Positions 57,756-64,000 of a stretch of DNA of 64,000 nt are shown piece after piece; position 1 is the first letter of the stretch; each line of letters begins with the position of its first letter. Source of the DNA: Uloborus plumipes (Eukaryota; Arthropoda; Arachnida; Araneae; Uloboridae); contig JAXGGA010004518.1 of assembly GCA_038373865.1 (NCBI GenBank), positions 23,435-87,434 on the forward strand. The letters run 5' to 3'. The translations under genes were made by a program, and so were the position numbers. Under the pieces are notes generated by a model. That model had not been told where the DNA came from. It saw only the letters and a program-made list of their open reading frames with translations, and did no database searches.

Positions 57756-58345
57756 AGGACACTTCTTATCAATTTTATTACTTGTTACTTTATCATTTGC
57801 TTTATTTTCGTCAAAATTAAATGTTAAAAATTTGTTTCTCTTCAGCACATTTGAATTTAGGAGCATATTAAAGGGTAAAGGGTTTTTGGGGAAAGATCCT
57901 CCACCAAAACCCAGATACTTCCATTTTTTGTTTAAAGAAAAAGGAATGAAACTAACAATCTCTCTCTCTGAATTTTTTCTTCTGTCTGTGCCACTATGTC
58001 CTTAAGCGCAGATGCTTCGTAGGTATTCCTTAGAGTTTCATCTGAAATTAGCCATGAAATTGCCTTCAAAATGAATAACATTTTATTGTGTCTGTGTCTG
58101 AAAGATTGATAACTCAGTTGGCAGGACATAGGAATTGTTATCCAAAGGTTTCTGCTGAAATCCTGGGATCATTCATAGTTTTCTTTTTCTATTCCCATTT
58201 CAAAAATTAATTTGCTTGTATATCTTTTACTGTAGTAACAACAACATAAAAATAAACTTTTAACTTTTTAACCCATCTGTATTTAAGTTGTATATTTTAC
58301 ATCATAATTGTTTATATTTTACTGATTTACTGATTGAAACAAATA
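57756..58345. other. SLC35D intron 3, stretch without recognised element
   Basis: The ORF at 57736-58005 begins inside the MITE end and has no recognised domain. Nothing else is supported. Confidence 0.5.
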
Positions 58346-58530
58346 CTGTCCGCCCCGCTTAAATGCATACTTTCGGTTCCAAGAAACAATGTTCGATTAA
58401 AAGGGGTATTTATTTAAGTGGGGATCTTCAACACTGTCTATGGCATAGGGAAATATTTGATTCCGTGATGTTTTATTTGTATAATCGGGGTATTAGTTTA
58501 TATGTTACCTGATTAAGCGGGGGACAACAG
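58346..58530. mobile_element. TA-target MITE with CTGTCCGCCCCGCTTAA ends
   Basis: CTGTCCGCCCCGCTTAA is mirrored imperfectly by TTAAGCGGGGGACAACAG, with TA at 58344-58345 and 58531-58532. 185 bp. Confidence 0.75.
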
Positions 58531-58811
58531 TATTTATAAATTTAATGAAAATCTTTATAGTATCTCTCTGGTCTGATGCTTGACCTTGGATGAGCTCATT
58601 TATGTTTGGATTGAAATATGAGAAACTTTTAGGTTGGCATGGTGCTAATAATAGTTATTACATTACAAATCGTCTTTTCTGCCCTCTATTTCAGTAAACA
58701 GAATCGTTTGAGCCTCAGTGAATTAGAAGACAACTTATTAGAGCTAAATTATATCATCCGCATTACCGTTCTTTAAAAAAAGCCTAACAGTTTTCCTGTT
58801 TCTTTTTACAG

Positions 58812-58879
58812 ATATGGCCTCTTCCAATATTTTTCATTGGAAATCTTGTGTGTGGTTTAGGAGGAACGAAACACTTGAG
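58812..58879 (+). CDS. frc: SLC35D-type transporter, exon 4
   Basis: The exon encodes 22 codons plus two bases: IWPLPIFFIGNLVCGLGGTK then HL. It corresponds to the family FPLPLxFxGNxxxGLxxTKxL, membrane segment 3. The LGGTK form resembles the insect frc protein more than vertebrate D1, which carries FSTK. The acceptor is tttttacag and the donor is AG|gtacct (phase 2). Confidence 0.93.
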
Positions 58880-59456
58880 GTACCTTTTTAAGTATTATTT
58901 TAGAGTTTTATTTTGTTTCTTGCACCATTTTTTTATTTTTTGTACATTTATTGTTACCTGAGTTAAGTGTAGCAATTTTTGATTCTTCAAAAATCCTAAT
59001 GCTTACTTGTAAGAAGAGAATACAGTTATTATTATGTCTTTTTATAATGCTAATATATAAAATGTTATGTATGTTGAAGCACCGTTTGTACATTTTTGAA
59101 GAGACTAGAAAAAACCTATAAATGAGAAAAACTTATAATCGGTATATGTATCAACAACATGTATTGGACTCAGCTGAAATTTTGTTTTAAAAGCAGATGA
59201 ATGGTAAAAACGTATAAAAGAGAAATATAAACAGTGCTTTACTATATTTGAAAATTCATGTTTGATTTTAAATGCAATCGAATTCTTAAAATGAATACTT
59301 TCAAAATATAATTCTGCTCCAATTATTATCTATTTAATTCTTAAAGTTAATGAGCAATTACCCATCTCTGATTTTCTTTTTTATTTGCATTATTATTACA
59401 TTTTATTAATACATTAATAATAATAATGTTGTAAAAAATGTTATATTATTTTACAG

Positions 59457-59528
59457 TTTGCCTATGTTTACAGTCCTACGTCGTTTCACCATTTTAATGG
59501 CATTAGTGGGAGAATATTTCATCCTGAA
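59457..59528 (+). CDS. frc: SLC35D-type transporter, exon 5
   Basis: With the split Ser, the exon encodes LPMFTVLRRFTILMALVGEY then FIL. LPMFxxLRRFxIL is the family signature at membrane segment 4. The acceptor is ttttacag and the donor is AA|gtaagt, a perfect consensus (phase 2). Confidence 0.95.
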
Positions 59529-59568
59529 GTAAGTTGTATGACGTCTTTTATGAAATAGTATTTTTATA

Positions 59569-59742
59569 CAGTCGAACTTCGTTAAACCAAACTCAAAGTG
59601 ATCTTTAAAATCCATTCGTCTTAACCATAGTTTGTTTTATCTCAAGAACAATAAACCACAAACAATTGGATGGGGATTACAAAGGTCATTTGTCATAGAA
59701 GTAAATTGTTTTAAATGTATTTGAATTAAGGAGATTTCATTG
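59569..59742. mobile_element. TA-target MITE with CAGTCGAACTTCGTTA ends
   Basis: The left end is CAGTCGAACTTCGTTAAACC and the right end AAGGAGATTTCATTG, with TA at 59567-59568 and 59743-59744. The TIR match is modest (CAGTCGAACTTC versus CAATGAAATCTCC). 174 bp. Confidence 0.6.
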
Positions 59743-59744
59743 TA

Positions 59745-60795
59745 CTTCAAGTATTTTATGTTGTTAAATGTCTTAAAACTTATTTTTTAATCAAATGATT
59801 CTTTTAACATTAGATGAACACCTGGTGTAAAACCTGCCTTTTCCATTCAACTGTACCAAAATAAATGTTGAAAAAAAAAAAAAATTAATTGTACTTATTT
59901 ATATTGATAGATTGTAATAATCAGTGCAAGATTAAATTATGCTTTTAAAATTTCAAGGTTTTTTATCATGCTAGATTTTTATATATCTAAAATATTGGAG
60001 CAAAAAAAAAAAAAAAAAAAAAAAAGAAAGAAAAAAGTTTTTTAAATTCCTTTATTTCTAGTTTCAAACTTTAAAATAAATTATTATTATTTTGTTTTGA
60101 TAACTAATTCTGCCCTAAAACCAGTGCATTTCATGTTTAATTCACTCAAGTATACCCTAAATAAGAATGAAATTGTTAGGAAGTGGATAAAAAGTTACTT
60201 ATGATCTTCATAAAAACTTTCATCAAGTGAAACTTTGAGGGAACCCCTCCATTAAGCAATTTTCTCCTCTATTACTTGATGTTGAAATTTCTTCATCAAA
60301 ACCTCTCATAAGGATCTGCAAATCACAGAGCATTTTCTGATGTTCATTGCTAACAAAAGTCCAGAAAGCGGGGTTTCACTGCTTACATATTCATGTTATG
60401 ATCTTATTTATTTTTTTGCCTTGTAAATATGCCCTATAAAATAAAATACTTTTAAGGAATTAAAATTAAAAAGAAGAAACAACAAAGAATTGAAGAGACG
60501 TAGCAATGGCAACACAATAAAACGGTAACAACTGGAACAAAAAAGATAAATTCGAACACTACTTCAAATGGGGTGTAACTTTTTTCAGTTTGAGATAGAA
60601 GCGTGGGTCCTCGACTGAAAGTCAAGATAAATCTGGGTTTAGAAATATCGCTCTAACCAAAAATTTGGGAATTTAATATTTCAAAGCACTAATTTTGTTA
60701 ATTTGTTTTCATGGATTCAACTACATTGACTTCTGATTGACTCATATGTGCTGTGCATCTAGGATCATTTGGAATAGGTTTTGGGAAACATGGTA
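59745..60795. other. SLC35D intron 5, middle part
   Basis: AT-rich with A-runs at 59869-59883 and 60003-60025. No gene or delimited element was recognised. Confidence 0.6.
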
Positions 60796-60969
60796 CAGTG
60801 AACGCCGATTAATTGAATCAGTGGTTAATTGAATCAGCTACTTTAATTAATAAAATTCTCAAAAATGGAACTCAGTCCAGCTTTATGAAATTAGCTGCTT
60901 TATTAAATTAGCCGCTTTTGAATCAAAACTATCTGGAACAAACGGGATCTATATAAGCGGCGGCCATTG
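60796..60969. mobile_element. TA-target MITE with CAGTGAACGCCG ends
   Basis: CAGTGAACGCCGATTAATTG is mirrored by ATAAGCGGCGGCCATTG with mismatches; TA lies at 60794-60795 and 60970-60971. GATTAATTGAATCAG and similar words recur inside. 174 bp. Confidence 0.7.
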
Positions 60970-60993
60970 TATTTGGATTAAAAAGCTTGTTTC

Positions 60994-61173
60994 CAGGGAC
61001 GTCATTTCAAGTTTTTCCGGGGGGGGGGGGGGGGGCAAAGGGTCCAAACACAATGCAATTTCACCGGAAAACATAAAAAACCACGCCCACTTATATGTAA
61101 ATACATTGATTTCTCAAAGTCAGGAGGGGGGGGGGGGGCAATTGACCCCCCTGCCCCCTAAATGACGGGCCTG
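60994..61173. mobile_element. Short hAT MITE (CAGGNCCRTCATTT family), copy 4
   Basis: CAGGGACGTCATTTCAAG at 60994 is mirrored by AAATGACGGGCCTG ending at 61173. A perfect 8-bp TSD, cttgtttc, lies at 60986-60993 and 61174-61181. It aligns in reverse with 48761-48925, including CCACGCCCACTTATATGTAA. It holds G17 (61019-61035). Confidence 0.93.
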
Positions 61174-61323
61174 CTTGTTTCGCTATTGATTACATAATGC
61201 TGTATTTTGTGCATCTGCAGTTAATATTTACATTTTTATGAATGAAACTATTTTCAACCATTGAATTTGTGTAAATCAAAATCAATTTTGTTTTTGCATG
61301 TAAGCTTACCTTTTATTTTATAG

Positions 61324-61392
61324 CACAAAACAAAGTCCTGCTATTGTAATGACAGTTTTTGCCATGGTTGGTGGTGCTATAGTTGCTGCAGT
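61324..61392 (+). CDS. frc: SLC35D-type transporter, exon 6
   Basis: After the split Asn the exon encodes TKQSPAIVMTVFAMVGGAIV then AA. This matches family segment 5 (xxVxMTVFAMIxGAxxAA). The acceptor is tttatag and the donor is GT|gtaagt (phase 2). Confidence 0.94.
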
Positions 61393-62060
61393 GTAAGTGT
61401 ATTTTTGATATTAGAATTTTCATCTCTATATTTAATAACAATGATTATTAGTTTACTTTTTTAACGTGAGAATTGAATGGCATGCAACACTTTTTTGTTG
61501 GATCGGTAAAACATCAAGAGCAAGACCTAAAACATGTGTACTTATTAAGTACATATATCATACATCTGTATTTAGGTAATGCTTTTGTGAGTAAAGTTTC
61601 AGTCTTTAATGCAATTTCAAAGCTGCAATTTTCTGTAGGCCAAACATAGTTTCCTTGCCTGCCTCCTAGTATTTTTACATTTTCTAAATTTTAATTCATC
61701 TTCCATTTTTCCCGCCCCTTCGTTTCCTATTTTTTTAAAAACGAATTTACTCAGTATTGTTCAGTATTTCTTTATTAATATAGCGCTAACAATTGCTCTA
61801 TGTATGCAATGGATACAAAACAGACTTTCAGTCTTTGAGGTTTTTTTATTCTGATTATAATTTGCATGTTGAAAAAGTCTTCTGTGTTTAATTTATCTAA
61901 TGCAAACCACGTACCAAATTTAATTGTTGTTCATAATCCCAATTTACTTATCATGTATCAGAGGAAAAGAACACAATGCCATTTGGCCACATAAATATAA
62001 ACCTCATGGAAAATGCAAATAAATAAAAACTAATCTGAAGGAGTTTTTAGACTTTATTTT
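61393..62060. other. SLC35D intron 6, first part
   Basis: AT-rich; no gene or element was recognised. Confidence 0.6.
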
Positions 62061-62340
62061 TACTTATCTTCTTCTTCTTCTTTTCTACTTATCTCCCAGC
62101 TGGTCTGACGTAGTCAGACCAGCTCAAATAAACCGTTGACCCTGAGGAAGTCCGCAACCAGCAGAGGAGACGAGTAAATATCTTCTCTGGAAAGTCCGAG
62201 ACAGTCCAAAATGTGTTTGGGGGAAGCTCGGTGATGGTGGCATTTGGTACACTGGGGAAAGGTTTTCTCGCCATCTTTGTATTTTAAGGTTCTGATATGG
62301 CCACTGGCCAGACTTGTTAGGCAGGTGTAGTATGTTCTAT
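62060..62340 (-). mobile_element. 5'-truncated LINE (jockey/R1-like), 3' end of ORF2
   Basis: On the minus strand a frame from about 62338 reads TCLTSLASGHIRTLKYKDGE, KTFPQCTKCHHHRASPKHIL, then DCLGLSREDIYSSPLLVADF and LRVNGLFELV with stop TGA at 62114-62116. A Cys/His cluster (C-x2-C-x-H-H-H..H..C) followed by a short tail is the C-terminal end typical of jockey/R1-type reverse-transcriptase proteins in arachnids. A GAA-rich 3' tail follows. The reverse transcriptase itself is absent, so it is a dead fragment. It sits antisense in SLC35D intron 6, about 45 bp before exon 7. Confidence 0.75.
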
Positions 62341-62383
62341 TTTTACTTACGACTCACTGAATTATAAATTTTGTATTTTTCAG

Positions 62384-62486
62384 TGATGATCTCTCTTTTG
62401 AAGTGACTGGATATATGTTTGTTTTGTGCAATGACTTTTTCACTGCTGCAAATAATGTCTGTGTTAAAAAGAAGTTGGAAGCAAGG
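62384..62486 (+). CDS. frc: SLC35D-type transporter, exon 7
   Basis: After the split Val the exon encodes 34 codons: DDLSFEVTGYMFVLCNDFFT then AANNVCVKKKLEAR. It matches the family DLxFxxxGYxxxxxNxxxTAxNxxYVKxKL, membrane segment 6 and the following Lys-rich loop. The acceptor is tatttttcag and the donor is AGG|gtaact (phase 0). Confidence 0.95.
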
Positions 62487-63817
62487 GTAACTACTTTATT
62501 TTCTTTACTATATTCAGTATCTATCCTTTAAACTTATATATTCATCTCTTAATTTTACGTATGTGGATTAGTTGTCTTGGACTGTGCCTTGTGTTTGTTG
62601 AGAGCAATTGCTCATTAGTTGCAATGCTTTCATTTGGCTTAGGGGAAATCATAGTTATCAGTAAAAATGTTCCACACCTCCATTATCAAGTTAATTTTTT
62701 CAGACTGCGAACATAAATATCTTGATTTTTTAAAAATCAAATTTCAGAAATCGTGATTTCCAGAAACCTATCTCTACTCATAATTTAATGGAAATACTTT
62801 GGGACCATGTCTTAGACTACAAACTGAGAAGAAGTAAATCTTTTGCGGCCAATGCTCTCCTTATGCAGGAATGCCTATACCCTAAAAGCGATATCTCTCA
62901 AACATTAGAAAGCTCCCAAAAGTGCGAACTCTTCCTAAAATCAAAAGAAAAATGTAAGCCCCACCCCCCAGGAACAATATCGCAATCTGAGCCATGACCC
63001 TCTTCACTTTCCTAGGTGTCCCTGCCTTACGTTCAAAGACGTTGTGGAGAATTCAAATTTTTGCAGTGAATTATGCTAAGAGGTACTTTGAAGTTTCTAC
63101 TTTGCTTCAGCCTCAATAAATGTATTTATTTATCTTTCCTCAGAGAGGTCAAAATGACACCTCTCCATAGTCTTAGGTATGATCTTTTAGTTTGGATTTT
63201 TAAAAACATACCATTTTCTTGAAAACTTAATATTATTATAGAGAACAATGATTTAGAAGAAGTCAAGGAAGGTCACTGAAAGTACAGAAGAACAGTGAAT
63301 AAAAAAAGTGTGGGGGCTTGGGGTGAAAATGACCCTTTCCGGAATTCTATAGTTAAAAATATTATTTTCAAGATCAAGTGGAGTGTAATTAATTAATCTT
63401 TGATAAAATATTGTGAATTTAATGTGATTATTATACTAAGTATGGTCTGTTAACATTATTCAAGAAAATAATATTTTTTTCAGCCTGAATTTATTTTTTC
63501 TTTTTAATTTAACTACACATATACTAAAATAATTCATTTGACTGTCTCTTGTGATACATTTGTACCATAATACATACGTATCTTTTTTTGTTTTAGTATG
63601 GAGTTTAATGATATTTTTAAACTTCATTATCAATTTCAAAATATCTCTTTTTTTTCTTTTTTTTTTTTTGCTCTGAAGAGTTTAAACATTATTTAGTTGT
63701 TTTCTTTCACAAGTTTGTCTTACTTTAATTTTTTAAATAATAAAAAATAGGTGTGCTTAAGTTCATATTTTCCTGTTACTAAAGTTCATTATGGAACTGA
63801 TTGCATTTTATTTGTAG
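62487..63817. other. SLC35D intron 7
   Basis: 1,331 bp. A somewhat more complex patch (62760-63110) contains an ORF at 62788-62997 with no recognised domain. A poly(T)/C tract (63651-63670) lies before the acceptor. Confidence 0.5.
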
Positions 63818-63910
63818 GATTTTGGAAAGTATGGACTACTATTTTATAATGCTTTTTTCATGATATTGCCTTTATCTGCTTTATGGTGGTATTCCGGGGA
63901 AATTGAACAG
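63818..63910 (+). CDS. frc: SLC35D-type transporter, exon 8; gene continues off the right edge
   Basis: The exon encodes 31 codons: DFGKYGLLFYNAFFMILPLS then ALWWYSGEIEQ. It matches the family xxGKYGLxYYNxLFMxLP, membrane segment 7. The acceptor is atttgtag and the donor is CAG|gtatgc (phase 0). Three more membrane segments and the C-terminus are expected beyond the window. Confidence 0.95.
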
Positions 63911-64000
63911 GTATGCTATGCAGCAAAGTTCATTAAGTTTAATACTTTCTTTGTGTCTGGTGAGGTTATATTCTGGGGGAGAGTTCCTCAAAGTGGGGTC
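63911..64000. other. SLC35D intron 8 (partial)
   Basis: The first 90 bases of the intron after the donor at 63911; nothing recognised. Confidence 0.8.

Noticed and set aside
1..64000. CRISPR array, bacterial operon, rRNA or organelle DNA
   Set aside because: No regular short repeat-spacer pattern, no compact ORFs with ribosome-binding sites and no rRNA-like segment; all coding exons are spliced.
1..64000. Endogenous retrovirus or integrated virus
   Set aside because: No gag/pol/env-like frames, LTR pair with primer-binding site, or viral hallmark gene was seen.

Overview
This is an AT-rich animal nuclear segment, most likely from an arthropod and probably an arachnid or spider. Two conserved multi-exon genes with GT-AG introns lie head to head. 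The rest is intronic or intergenic DNA packed with DNA transposons. The spider guess rests on general arthropod-like exon sequences and on a jockey/R1-type LINE C-terminus (62114-62338) of a kind I associate with spider genomes; it is an inference, not a database result.

Gene 1 (minus strand) is Pur-alpha. Its start codon is at 44248-44250. Six coding exons (44208-44250, 18570-18691, 12230-12332, 9125-9243, 7576-7696, 245-351) join in frame to give 205 residues, covering PUR repeats I and II and the start of repeat III. The gene continues off the left end. Intron 1 is about 25.5 kb.

Gene 2 (plus strand) is an SLC35D-type nucleotide-sugar transporter, of the Drosophila fringe connection (frc) kind. 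Its start codon is at 45097. Eight exons (45097-45302, 47194-47227, 54276-54362, 58812-58879, 59457-59528, 61324-61392, 62384-62486, 63818-63910) join in frame to 244 residues, and the gene runs off the right end. The two start codons are 846 bp apart, so this interval is a candidate shared promoter. Nothing in the sequence ties the two proteins to one pathway.

Mobile DNA fills the introns. Many elements can be delimited to the base because terminal inverted repeats (TIRs) and target-site duplications (TSDs) are both visible. hAT elements with 8-bp TSDs lie at 487-4420, 9323-10100, 16795-18513, 25604-26346, 30175-31493, 35084-38781, 35256-36211, 39966-41750, 48184-48953 and 49795-50486. Four copies of a roughly 170-bp MITE lie at 45951, 46533, 48761 and 60994, all in SLC35D introns. 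pogo/mariner-type elements with TA duplications lie at 1319-3276, 33495-33612, 41014-41596, 58346-58530, 59569-59742 and 60796-60969. piggyBac-type MITEs with TTAA duplications lie at 17388-17617 and 57350-57751. There are also long-TIR elements with 4-bp duplications (14665-15580, 18844-21747), a tRNA-derived SINE split by a hAT element, Helitron-like ends, a LINE tail and several tandem arrays. Nesting is deep (three levels at 35084-38781), and empty sites in sister copies or opposite palindrome arms confirm several insertions.

The most unusual structure is a 4.4-kb palindrome (49501-53921) in SLC35D intron 2. Each arm carries a decayed copy of a gene for an unplaced, mobile-element-like protein with an acidic PIN/XPG-like core and a Cys-rich CXC-like tail. 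No rRNA, CRISPR array, prokaryotic operon or intact transposase gene was found.
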